Origin: Cannabis sativa
Taxonomy: Eukaryota > Streptophyta > Magnoliopsida > Rosales > Cannabaceae
Assembly: GCF_029168945.1 (NCBI RefSeq)
Contig: NC_083602.1
Span: 8,987,850 to 9,051,849 of the forward strand
Direction: 5' to 3'
DNA: 64,000 nt
Part shown: piece by piece, positions 12,060 to 22,729 of the stretch
Layout of the letters: the number at the start of each line of letters is the position of its first letter
Numbering within the stretch: position 1 is the first letter of the stretch
Made by a program: the position numbers and the translations under genes
The notes under the pieces: model-generated
Told to the model about the DNA's origin: nothing
Databases searched by the model: none
The model's input: the letters and a program-made list of their open reading frames with translations, nothing else

Positions 12060-12780
12060 ATTGACCCAGACTTTCATCTCGTCCAGCAATAAAGAAGACT
12101 ATTGGACAAAGAACGCTCACAAGCACTGATAGAAGAGGTAGAGAGACTATGCATAAACAAGTTCATCATTGAAGCTTTCTACCCTGCTTGGGTGGCTAAC
12201 CCGATACTAGCGCCTAAGCTGAACAAGAAATGGCAGGTATGTATTGATTTTGCTGACCTCAACAAGGCATGTCCCAAGGACTGTTTTCCACTTCCATGAA
12301 TTGATCACGTCGTGGGTGCAACAATCGGACATAAAATCTTGAGCTTTATGGATGCTTATTTGGGGCATAATCAAATCAGAATGTATCCACTGGACCAAGA
12401 ACATAAAAATTTCTGAACAGATATGGGTCTGTACTGTTATAAAGTAATGTCGTTCGGTCTGAAGATCGCTAGAGCTTCTTATCGGAGGCTAGTCAACAAA
12501 ATGTTTAAAAACCAGATCAGACAGAATATGGAAGTATATATGGATGACATGCTCGTCAAATCCAGGAGGGATGGGGGGCATATAGAGGATCTTAATGAAT
12601 TCTTCAAAATCCTCAGAAAATACAACATGAAACTTAATCCCTTAAAGTATTCGAGTAAGTTTCTTGGGTTTATTGTCAATGCTCGGGGAATAGAAGCTAT
12701 TCCAAAAAAATACAAGATACAAGCCCTCCTGGATATGAAGTCGCTACCAAAAACGAATGACGTTTAGAGCTTAACTGGTT
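12060..12780 (+). pseudogene. Gypsy reverse transcriptase remnant
   Basis: Visible blocks are WVANPILAPKLNKKWQVCID with FADLNKACPKD (12,190-12,280), FMDAYLGHNQI (12,345-12,380), YCYKVMSFGLKIA (12,430-12,470) and the catalytic YMDDMLVKS (about 12,535-12,565), then KLNPLKYSSKFLGFIVNARGIE. The YMDD catalytic site survives, but stops at 12,298 and 12,414 and others break the frame. The role was copying element RNA into DNA. Confidence 0.8.
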
Positions 12781-12815
12781 GGATAGCCGCACTGAGCAGA
12801 TTTGTTTCAAAATCA

Positions 12816-13390
12816 GTGGACAAGTGTGTTCCTTTCTTCAACATCCTCCGAGGTAATAAAAAGTTTGAATGGATGGAGGAATGCGAGAATGGTTTCCAAG
12901 AATTAAAAAGACAACTCGCAAAGCTTCCCGTACTCTCAAAATCCTTGGATGCAGAGCAATTGGGAATATATTTTGCTGTCACCAAATATGATGTAAGCGC
13001 TGTGCTGATAAGAGAGGAAAATAATGTCCAACATCCAGTCTACTATATTAGCAAATGACTCGTCGAAGCCGAAGGTCGATATTCTCTGATTGAAAAACTC
13101 ACTTACAGCCTAATCTTAGCCACAAGGAAATTAAGGGCCTACTTCCAAGCTAATCATATTCGAGTTTACACCGACAAACCTTTGCGCCATGTATTGCAAA
13201 AGCCTGATACCTCTGGGCGAATATGAAATAATCTTCCAACCTCGTACAGTGGTTAAAGGACAGGCCTTGACAGACTTTGTGGTTGAATGTACATGCAAAA
13301 AAGAGGGAACACAAGGGACAACCCAAAGCATGTATAAGAGTCCCTACAAGAAAAGAATAAAGACAGACCTACCTAGAAGTTACATGTAAA
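12816..13390 (+). pseudogene. Gypsy first RNase H remnant
   Basis: Reads CVPFFNILRGNKKFEWMEEC, then FQELKRQLAKLPVLSK, AEQLGIYFAVTKYDVSAVLIRE, HPVYYISK and, after a stop, further connection and RNase H segments ending in a KGQALTDFVVEC block. These are the connection and RNase H parts that follow gypsy RT. Several stops are present. Confidence 0.7.
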
Positions 13391-13765
13391 CGGATCAGCT
13401 TCTGACCAACTTTATGGTGTAGGAATTGCCCTCATCACATCTGGGGGCAACATCTGCACGGAGCGATCAAATTTTTGTTCAAGGCCTCCAACAACGAAAC
13501 AGAGTATGAAGCACTCATAGATGGGCTAAAACTTGCTTGGGAGGTACGCATCGAATACATTGAGATCTGTACCGATTCACAATTGGTAGTAAATCATGTC
13601 TCAGGAGAGTACATGGCAAGTGGAGAAAAAATGATGGCCTATCTAAGCAATATACAATACTTGCTCGCACAATTTAAGGGTTAGACCCTCAAGCAAATTC
13701 CGATGGAAGAAAATACAAATGTTGATGCCTTGGCACGGCTCGCGAGTAGCACAGGAGCTTATAAG
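13385..13765 (+). pseudogene. Gypsy second (archaeal-type) RNase H remnant
   Basis: Reads VNGSASDQLYGVGIALIT, then FKASNNETEYEALIDGLKLA, EICTDSQLVVNHVSGEY and, after a stop, QIPMEENTNVDALARLAS. The acidic residues of an RNase H fold are seen in the TEYEAL, TDSQ and NVDALA blocks. This additional domain is characteristic of plant Tat elements. Confidence 0.75.
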
Positions 13766-13959
13766 GCCAACTTAGTCCCGATCTAATTCCTAGAAGAACC
13801 CAACATCAATTGTGCAAAAGAAGTCCAAATGATAGATACCGCACCAAATTGGATGACACCCATCGCAGCTTATCTCAACACTGGAGAACTTCCAAACAAT
13901 AGATATGAAGCTCGAAAAATGATGAGACTAGCTGCGCATTATATCATAGTTTAAGGTGT

Positions 13960-15105
13960 GATGTATAGATTAGGCTTCTCCATGCCATTACTTCGATGTG
14001 TAACAAATGAGGAGGCTGAACGACTCTTGTCTAAGGTACATGAAGGATTTTGTGGTAGCCACGTGCCAGGACAGAGTTTATTGAAGAAAATACTAAGGCA
14101 AGGATATTTTTGGAAGACCATGATGGAAGATTAAAAAGCCTATGTAATGAAATGTGATAAATGCCAAAGATTTTCAAAGATCCCCTGTGCACCCCCCAAT
14201 GAGCTAATACAAATGCAATGTCTTTTGCCTTTTGCCATATGGGGAATAGACCTGATTGGACAATTGCCAAAAGTCAAGGGCAGAGTACAATATGCGGTCG
14301 TCGCAGTGGATTATTTCACAAAGTGGATAAATGTCGAGCCCTTAGCAATAATTACATCTAATAAAGTGTTGGATTTTGTAGTAAAAAACATCATATGTTG
14401 GTTTGGAGTTTTCGCACAAGATTGTTTCGGATAATCGCAAACATTTTGATAGCAAGATGTTCACAAATTTATGTGCGACACATGGAATCATAAAAAGATT
14501 CTCTATAGTGGCACACCCTCAAACAAATGGGCCAGTCGAAGCAGTAAACAAGACACTTAAGGACACTATGAAAAAATAGCTCGAAGAAGCTAAAAGGAAT
14601 TGGTCGGAGGAACTACCTGAGGTATTGTGCTCGTACTAAACAATAGAAAGAACAACAGCTGGGCAAATACCATTTGATATGGCTTATGGTTATGAAGCAA
14701 TGCTACCCATAGAGTTAGAACCTCCATCCAACAAGAGACTGACCTATAATCAAGAAGCCAATCACGCCATCCTGGCATAATCACTTGACTAAATTGATGG
14801 AAAAAAAGCCTCAACAAACCTAAAGCTAGTAGCTCATCAACAACAGGTGGCTCGGTACTTCAATAAGCAAGTGAGGGCAAGGAAATTCTTTGTGGAATAT
14901 ATGGTCCTTAGAAGAGTGTTCTTGACACAAAAGATAGTGCAGCTAGCGCACTCGGACCTAACTTTGAAGGACCATAACAGGTAATTGAAGTTACGAATTC
15001 TGAAGCATATAAACTGGGTCGGTATAACAAAAACATGGAACTTGTTTTAGTACCAAAGTATTGGAATCGGGAACATTTGAGAAAATACTACCAGTAAGTG
15101 TATAA
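13960..15105 (+). pseudogene. Gypsy integrase remnant
   Basis: The N-terminal zinc-binding part is seen as HEGFCGSH followed by CDKCQRF (HHCC type). The catalytic core has WGIDLIGQLP (first Asp), a second-Asp block around 14,420-14,450 lying in another frame, and NGPVEAVNK (Glu). The C-terminal part reads VIEVTNSEAYKLGRYNK and ends EHLRKYYQ. Several stops and frameshifts are present, so no active enzyme can be made. Confidence 0.75.
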
Positions 15106-16119
15106 GGTCTGACGACCACCTTCAAGTACACAATGCTCGAACATCTACTCTTAAGTAGATGGCCTTCTGAGCGGACCTCGCTCAAGGGTTTGGATAAAAT
15201 GGGTGGCACTCAGGTCAGATGACCATCTCTAAAGTACAGTCTAGAAAATACATTTTTTTATGTTTTAATTAGCTAAAAATCAGTTAGATCATGTAATAGA
15301 CTTCATAATTAAATAAATGTAAGTTACTATGATAACAAAATTATTCATACCAATAAATGAATAAGGATATTAACTATCATTCTAATTGTGTCAATTATTT
15401 TTTACTATAGCAAGTTATGAATTTACCGTAAAAAATGTGTACAAAAGGTCTGCTTGAATTAAAAAGCTGAATAGATGAAAAACAAACTTGGGCAATACAA
15501 GTGACCAAGAGTCATAAGTCTGCTTGGTCACTTGGGGGGCAACTATACCTATACAAAGCATAGGTAAATAACAAGCTCAAAAAAACACAACAACAGTTTG
15601 CATGTGCAATTATTAAAACTTAAGGGAAAATATTCATTTCAAAAGATCACAAAGCATGATATAAACTTGGGATTAAAGGTTTCTTGTTCAGCTATATGTC
15701 TTATAACAAAATGAAGTATTACCAAGTTTAAAGGCCACTTGGTCGACCGCATTGTACTGTAAAAAGGCCCATTGGCTAAACTGAAAAAATAAAAATGAGG
15801 AAAAAAAGAAGATTTCACACAGTTGGAGTCCCTGGCTCTTTGTACAGATTGGCTTGGTCATCAATGGTTGGAGCATCAATGCTTTAGTCGGTCAAAGCTT
15901 TTGGGTTGGCCGGCTCATATTCTTCCTTGTCTTTTTGGGCCGCGTAAAACTAAGATATGCCTCCTTATTTTCATTGAGGTAATCAAAGTTTGCATTTGGG
16001 TTGGCCTTCCCGTATTCATAAAAAACCTCCAAGGCGGCTGTCTCCAAACTCTCGACCCCCTTCTAGAGCACCTCCTGCTCTACCTTCTTGGATTTGACAC
16101 TCTCTTCCAGATCCTGTTT
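15106..16119. other. Gypsy 3' flank with a minus-strand coding remnant
   Basis: Most of this kilobase holds no gene. A G-run in CTTGGGGGGCAACTA near 15,533 resembles the polypurine tract and LTR start of Tat elements. On the minus strand between about 15,880 and 16,110 fragments such as ESLETAALEVFYEYGKANPN and FDYLNENKEAYLSF can be read. They resemble the accessory or gag-type coding of gypsy elements. The plus-strand ORF here is a shadow. Confidence 0.35.
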
Positions 16120-17634
16120 TGTTGGGGATTATTTACCAAGATCTAGATTTACTACCATGTATGTTATTTAACATCCTAAATATGAATTTCTAAAACAATT
16201 AAATTTAAACACATATAAATTTTAAGAAACCTTACATTGGTTGCAGTAGAATTAAATGACTCATTCCGCTCAGATCTCTAACCCTTGTATCCTTTTTGTA
16301 GCAGAGTATCACCAAGATTTGAGCACGATTCTCCTTCACGTGAATGGATTCTTCACAATCTTACACACTATGATTGAGTACCAACTTGTTATGTGTGGGC
16401 ATGTACTCTATCACAATAGGGTTCGAAAATTGAAGAGAGAAAGAGAGAGGAAGGATTCGAAATAGAGAGAGAAGAGAAGGCTCAAAAATTAACTGAAGGC
16501 AAGTGAATGATTAAGCTTCTAATTTTGAGTCCATCACTATATATTTATAGGAATCCTTCTAGGTTTAGGTTTGAATTAATTTGGCATTAAAAAATTGATA
16601 AATTAAATAGTAAAATAGAGCATTAGTGGTCGGCTTTGGATGTGGGCCCATCACTTTGTAATTTTGCCATTTTTTAACTATTTATCTTATTTTTCTCAAA
16701 AATGCCATATTTTCCAATTCAACCACTTAAATGTCAAAAATATTTATATAATAATTAAAATTAATTATCAAATAAAATAGTCATTTAACATATTTATTAA
16801 TTAGACTTAACAAAGTCTCTTAATTAACAAATAAACCCTAGAATCTCTTTTCTTCTCAATTAAGCCCTAGCTTAGTGAAAATTCATAAACAAGATATAGT
16901 CTAATTTCTGAATTATAATTTATATATTAAAATTAATTAACTGAGTCTTACAAGCAGTATTGTCTCAACTAGTGTGGGGACCATGGGCCTATATAACTGA
17001 GCTTCCAATAAGCAAATCTAGAATTTACCAAGTAAATTCCCTAACATATTAATTCCTCATTGTACCACTATAGAACTTGGAATTTCACTCTCAGTTATAT
17101 AGAACACTTTATATTTTCCACGATATAGATACACTATTATTGGGTTTTGTGCCCTAAATAAAACTCATTTCAATATAATCAAATAAAGATCAAAAATCAC
17201 ATTTTATGTTGCATAATTTACATGATTAATTTCTCATTGTACCACTACAGAACTTGGAATTGCATTCTCAGTTATATAGAACGCTCTATATTTTTCACAA
17301 AATAGATACGCTATTATTGGGTTTTGTGCCCTAAATAAAACCCATTTCAATATAATCAAATAAAGATCAGAAATCACATCTTATGTTGCATGGTTCACAT
17401 TTTATGTTGCATCGTTCACATTTTAGGGAAATTAATTAACTGAGTCTTACAAGCAGTATTGTCTCAACTAGTGTGGGGACCATGGGCCTATATAATCGAG
17501 TTTCCAATAAGCAAATCTAGAATTTACCAAGTAAATTCCCTAACATATTAATTCCTCATTGTACCACTATAGAACTTTTGTACTCTCAGTTATATAGAAC
17601 GCTCTATATTTTCCACGATATAGATACGCTATTA
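16120..17634 (-). mobile_element. Rearranged LTR with alternating orientation blocks
   Basis: From TGTTGGGGATT at 16,120 the sequence follows the LARD-family LTR in minus orientation. At about 17,147 it jumps to the start of a plus-oriented LTR (TTGGGTTTTGTGCCC). It returns to minus at about 17,228, plus at 17,315, minus at 17,428 and plus at 17,635. Each minus-to-plus joint is the same, CTATTATTGGGTTTTG. No coding is present. Confidence 0.75.
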
Positions 17635-19488
17635 TTGGGTTTTGTGCCCTAAATAAAACCCATTTCAATATAATCAAATAAAGATCAGAAATCACATTTT
17701 ATGTTGCATGGTTCACATGATTATATTTAATGTATAAATTCTATTAAGTCCACAACATATATATTTGTTCATGATTATAGTGTTGTCAGCACAGTGGAAT
17801 ATAATCATGTTTATATGTTCGAAAGTTTAATTCCCTGATTTGTCAATTCATTTGATTTAGACTGGCATGATAATCAGCGATAGGTATACTTACACCTTGG
17901 ATAAGTGTTATGTCCTTTCTAGGGCATTGGTAAAGTTTACCAGTATCGTATGTATGGAGTATACATTGGAAGGGACCGATATTGAACTTTGACTAGACAT
18001 GATAAATTTACCGTAATATCTATTCAATTCAATATCACCTAGTTGATCCTAGATCAAATGATCTTAATCCTTACATGATTAGGTTTGATCTCAAGAGTAT
18101 TATACATGTTCTTTGATTTGTTAGTTAAGCCTACCTGACCATGATACGTAAATTTTAGGAACATGGTAGTACAATTGAGTGGGAGCGCTAATCATAAATA
18201 TGGAATCTATAGCTTCTATAGTTATTTAGAAGTGAAACGATGATTTCCTTCGAGCTTGCTAAATAGAGATAAATTATAGAGCGCTCATTTTAGTGACTAT
18301 ATTAGTTCACTATAATATCATTTATAGGTGACCAAGTATTTTAAGGATAAAATACATTGAAAGGGTGTAACGGTAATTTTATCCCTACGCAATGTAGATC
18401 ATGTATAGAGGATCATTAATTATTGGGATTATAACAATGGATAATTAATAGCGTATCTATATCGTGGAACATATTGAGCGTTCTATATGACTGAGAGTGC
18501 AATTCCAAGTTCTATGAGTGGATGCAATGAGGAATTAATAAGTTAGTGGATTTACTTTGTAAATTCTAGATCAGCTTATTGGAAGCTCGATTATATAGGC
18601 CCATGGTCCCCATACTAGTTGAGACATACTGCTTGTAAGACTCAGATAATTAATTTTCGTTAATCAATTATAATTCTAAAATTAGACTATGTCTAGTTTA
18701 TGAATTTTCACTAAGCAAGAGCTTAAATGTGAAGAAAAAAGATTCTAGGGTTTATTTATTAATTAAGAGACTTTGATAAGTTTAATTAATAAATATGTTA
18801 AATGATAATATTATTTAATAATTAATTTCTTAGTTATTAAAAAATTAGAATTGGCATTTAAGTGGTTAAATTGGAAAATTGGCGTTCTTGAGAAAATAAG
18901 ATGGGAAAATGACAAAATGGCAAAATTGCAAAGTGGGACCCAATCCAATACATGGCCGGCCACTAGGGATTGATTTTACCATTTATTTTTCTATTATTTT
19001 AATGCTAATTAAATCTAACCTAAACCTATGTGGTTAATAAATAGATAGTGATGGCTCACACTTAAAGTTGATGAAATTTCTTGTCTTCAGAAAAATTGAG
19101 CCTCCTATTCTATAGTCATAGCCGAACCCTCTACCCTCTCTTTTCTTCTTCAAATTTTCATACCTTGAGTGATAGAGTGAGTGCCCACACACATCAAGTG
19201 GTATCTCAATCATAGTGTGTAAGACTGTGAAGAATCCAATCAACAAGAAGGAGAATCGGGCTCAAGAAGGAGAGAAAGAGATCCAGGTTCAGATCTTGAT
19301 AATGCTCTGCTACAGAAAGGAATCAAGGGCTAGAGATCTGAACGGAAGGAGTCATCATATTCCGCTGCAACCAATGTAAGGTTTCCTTAAACCCTTATGT
19401 GTTTATTTCATTGTTTTAGAATTCATATTAGGATGTTAATGAAACATACTTGTTAGTAAATCTAGATCCTGATAAAATATTTCCAACA
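17635..19488 (+). repeat. Nearly full LTR in plus orientation
   Basis: It begins TTGGGTTTTGTGCCC, lacking the first bases of the canonical TGTTGGG terminus, and ends ATTTCCAACA. It is the reverse complement of the LARD-type LTR, with diverged sequence. No internal region of its own flanks it, so it is a solo-type LTR joined to the inverted blocks on its left. Confidence 0.8.
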
Positions 19489-19643
19489 GCTATAAATTCA
19501 AACATCGTTCTAATCCAAATAATCAAAGATTCTCTATAGAAGATTTACACCGAGTGGGAACAAATTTATCGTTTCACCCCGCAATGTATTTTATCCTTAA
19601 AACACTTAGCTTCCGATAAATGATATTTCAGTGAACTGATATT
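19489..19643 (-). repeat. LTR scrap joined to nicalin
   Basis: About 155 bases of another LARD-family LTR. They match 48,985-49,140, where the same sequence again follows an LTR end TTTCCAACA. At about 19,643 it passes without any terminus into nicalin intron and exon sequence. Confidence 0.7.
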
Positions 19644-19654
19644 TAAGTGTGTAC

Positions 19655-20465
19655 CTTCTGAGTTCCATTGTAGTTATAGGGTCCACCAGAAGTCAACCCA
19701 AACAGTAAATTGTACCTTCCTCTTGGGATTTGAGTAAAGAATAGAGAACAACCTAGCAATCTCAAGAAGTGCAACAGCGCCACTTCCATTGCTATCACTT
19801 CCCACTGATAAACTACAAAGAAAAAAAATCTCACACCTAAGTAAAATTCATATAAGTTAATTTTATTTATCAAATCTCATATAGTTACATACCGGAGATG
19901 CCCCAAATGTGTCATATGATGCCACTATTGCAATAGTAGGAAGTTGATTATCTCCATCTGCTTTCAATCCCGGCAACCATCCCTGTCACCATCATTCATG
20001 AATTACAATAAAAACTCAATTTACAAACACAATTTAGGAGACTCAGTAATTGAAAAAAAAAAAAAAAAAAAAACTCAAGCAAGGTTCTATTTGCACTGAA
20101 CTATTACAACTGAAGAAAGTTGTTCATATAGTTGGAATAGCAACACAATCTAAAAAACCAATAACAATTGTTTGCGACAACTACCTTCCTATTCCTAATA
20201 ACAACTAGTACTTGAGATAGAAAAAATAGCATCAAAATGGGTCTCCCAACAACACAAGTAACCATTGTTTGCACTCTAGATTAATATTTGGAAGTTAAGG
20301 CTGCGATATTCTGCAACTGCATGTTATTTCCAACAAGAAAACAACTCTATCCCACTGGAGGAAAAGGAATATATAAAATAAATGAAATATTCAAGTACCT
20401 GAATGTTCGTTATGGTGGGTGAGACAATGTTTTTAGGTTCTGACACTGAAACAACAAGCTTGTAC
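19655..20465 (-). pseudogene. Nicalin fragment, middle exons (copy 1)
   Basis: Three minus-strand exons of nicalin, the ER membrane M28-peptidase-like protein of the nicalin-TMEM147-NOMO complex. Exon 20,399-20,465 encodes YKLVVSVSEPKNIVSPTITN plus IQ. Exon 19,893-19,982 encodes GWLPGLKADGDNQLPTIAIV then ASYDTFGASP. Exon 19,655 to about 19,815 encodes SDSNGSGAVALLEIARLF and SGGPYNYNGTQK. The splice sites are GT/AG. The last exon lacks five bases relative to copy 2 in the NPNTRG region, giving a frameshift. Upstream exons were not found before NDUFA8, and downstream exons are replaced by LTR sequence. Identification rests on the conserved GWLPGLKADGD, VASYDTFG and GGPYNY blocks. Confidence 0.8.
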
Positions 20466-20819
20466 CTTCAACATATGGGCAAAAACAACAATATTAAAAA
20501 TTCTTCAATCAATCTGAAGGAGGTGATGCATGAGTTTCTTTTTCAGCAATGTACATTGCCCTCAACTTAGATAAATGAACTGCAATAGTACACCCTCCCT
20601 TTCACTACACAGTATATTTCAACTCACGTATTAATGGGAAAATCCTTTGAGATGATTGAGATGATTTATTGGATTGCTTTGTACCTAAAAAAAAATATAG
20701 TAAAATAAAATTAATTAATATTAATGATACATTAATAATAATAATAATAAAAATTGAGTACTTCTTGGTAAGAAAAGAAGAATATATCTATCAACAAACA
20801 ATAATGTTGTGTTGTATTA
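20466..20819. other. Intron or intergenic remnant, no gene seen
   Basis: AT-rich sequence upstream of the nicalin fragment. I find none of the expected 5' nicalin exons and no other coding block. Confidence 0.5.
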
Positions 20820-20837
20820 TTATGGTATATTTGTCTT

Positions 20838-21326
20838 TTTTTTTTGAAAATAAGACGTTGCATAGATAAAGAAGCATTAGACCTCTCGGTCATTACAAAG
20901 GATAGAATCAGGTATGGAGGGTAACTCCAAAACTCCTGAAAAGTTTTGGGTGAAAGCCCATTTAGCCACATTATGGGCGGCAAAATTACAAACACGGAAA
21001 ATAAAAGCAAAGTTACAAGAAGAAAAATAATTAGAGAGTTGATTACACACAGACACATAATTATCAATGTTCCAAACATAGTGCAATCCTTTCAGAGCTT
21101 TGATAACCACTTCTGAATCACTCTCCACCAAGACAAAGTTATGCTTCCTTCGCCTCGCCGTATCCAAAGCAAGCTGACACGCCGCCGCCTCACCAATAAG
21201 AGCGTCCCTGAAATTAAGGGAGGACGTAGCAGCCCACAGAACCGTTCCTGAGTGATCTCTGGCCAGGGCCGCAATGCACATGGAGTCTCCGCCAACTTTA
21301 ACATCACAGTTAATTTTGATCCAGAG
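20838..21326 (-). mobile_element. 5'-truncated LINE with RNase H end and poly(A) tail
   Basis: The minus strand ORF (21,281-20,877) reads ARDHSGTVLWAATSSLNF, GEAAACQLALDTARRRKHNF, VESDSEVVIKALKGLHYVW and AAHNVAKWAF. This is the RNase H domain at the C-terminus of plant L1-type LINEs. A T-run on the plus strand at 20,838-20,845 is the poly(A) tail. Identical 18-base target duplications flank it: TTATGGTATATTTGTCTT at 20,820-20,837 and 21,327-21,344. The element is severely truncated at its 5' end, as is usual for target-primed reverse transcription. The intact duplication suggests a fairly recent insertion. Confidence 0.88.
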
Positions 21327-21344
21327 TTATGGTATATTTGTCTT

Positions 21345-22596
21345 ATATGTATATGATACACTCCAATTTATTTAAGTATTCTAGAAAAAAATTTAGTTTA
21401 TTTTTTTTTTTATTATATCGTACTAAGAATGTGAAATAAAGATCAGAATTTTTGTAACCTAGATTCATGCTCTGAGGTAACTTTATGGATAAGTGCCGGG
21501 AATAATAATTGAATTTGTGGGCATTTTGGCTGAAAAAGATACTTGGATTTGTATATTATTAATATAAAGATATCTTGTGTTAAACTAAATTATTTTTATG
21601 TTATTGTAAAATTTGTTATGAGTTGTTTACACTATATATCAATTCAACATGCAAAACCAGCAGAGAGTCACCATGAACGTCAACGAGAGAAGATCAACAA
21701 ATGAAAGATTTCCATAAACACGGACTTACCCAAACATTTTGAGAACAAATTTGATTTGATTTGATTTTTTTTTTTTTTTTGGTGTTTTCTCTAATTATTT
21801 TATTCATCAATTGTTGTTATTTTTATTCACATATATTGATAGACTTTGTTTATATATTTTGTGTGTTTTTGATAATTTTCAAAAAATCTTGAAGGAAAAC
21901 CACTAAAGTCAATAAGTGTTAAAATTTCAATACATTACTATACTATTTTCACGTTGTTATCATGTTCGTTTACATTGTTCTCCATATTTCTAAAATAAAA
22001 AGATATTCAAGCAACAAAATAACAATACAAAATTAACAAATGTCATTTTTTCATAAGAGTAATGAGAAATAGACTATAGAGATGAGTGTGTTGACCAAGA
22101 AGAATAAAGAGAGACAAAGAATATTGTCTCACCAGCAACATCTTGAAGCATCCCATCTAAAGTTAAATTTGCCATACTTAAGTAAAAAGTTTTTTAAATT
22201 AGCATACTGTGTAGTTTCCACTTTCTAAAACAAACTAATTTGTACTAAATTTCACATAAAATGTTAACAAATCTATTTCTATTCTTTTTAGCAAAAGTTA
22301 ATAAGATGCTAAAAAGTTAGAGCAATCTATCCGTAATCAATAACTTGCTTCAACCATTTGTGTTTCCATCAATACGAATGGTTGTTATGCAAAAAAAAAA
22401 AAAAAAAAACAGATATCTGCAAATTATGGTTTTAACATTTCCATGCTTATGCATTATTCCTCAGAAAAAAGATCTTTTTCACATACAAAGAAGATAAGAT
22501 AAATCTTAAAGAACCATATCAGAACTGATTGAAAACAACAGCACTGCAAAACTGTCCAAATTATTGCAAAACAATTGAAACATGAGGACTAAGATC
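21345..22596. other. 3' flank of NDUFA8, no gene seen
   Basis: AT-rich with homopolymer runs near 21,766 (T) and 22,390 (A). One short minus-strand stretch near 22,130-22,175 could encode about 15 residues starting MANLTLDGMLQDVAG before a GT, but nothing supports it as an exon. Confidence 0.5.
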
Positions 22597-22729
22597 TCAT
22601 TCCAAAGGGCATGCTTTTTCAAATGCTTCCTGCTCTTTGCGACATAAATCAAATTCGTTTGTATTGTAATACATGCACCCAACATACTCATCCATCTCTT
22701 TTGTGCATTTTTGGTGAAGATCTCTCAAC
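22597..22729 (-). CDS. NDUFA8 exon 2 (C-terminal)
   Basis: Encodes LLRDLHQKCTKEMDEYVGC then MYYNTNEFDLCRKEQEAFEK and ACPLE followed by TGA. The acceptor reads CCAG before the exon. 133 bases, starting in phase with the two-base overhang of exon 1. Confidence 0.88.

Larger units (their letters stand above)
10710..15105 (+). mobile_element. Degenerate Tat-type Ty3/gypsy element, internal part
   Basis: On the plus strand the order is gag zinc finger, protease, reverse transcriptase, RNase H, a second RNase H and integrase, which is the gypsy order. The extra RNase H between the first RNase H and integrase is the known hallmark of the plant Tat lineage. All domains are broken by many stops and frameshifts, so it is a fossil. 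The left border is cut by the LARD LTR at 10,709. No convincing LTR of its own is visible. A G-run followed by CAAC near 15,533 may mark its 3' end. Confidence 0.8.

Noticed and set aside
15823..16146. 107-codon plus-strand ORF
   Set aside because: The opposite strand reads as a retroelement coding remnant, so this is its shadow.
22130..22180. Short possible exon MANLTLDGMLQDVAG before a GT
   Set aside because: Fifteen codons with no homology that I recognise and no partner exon.
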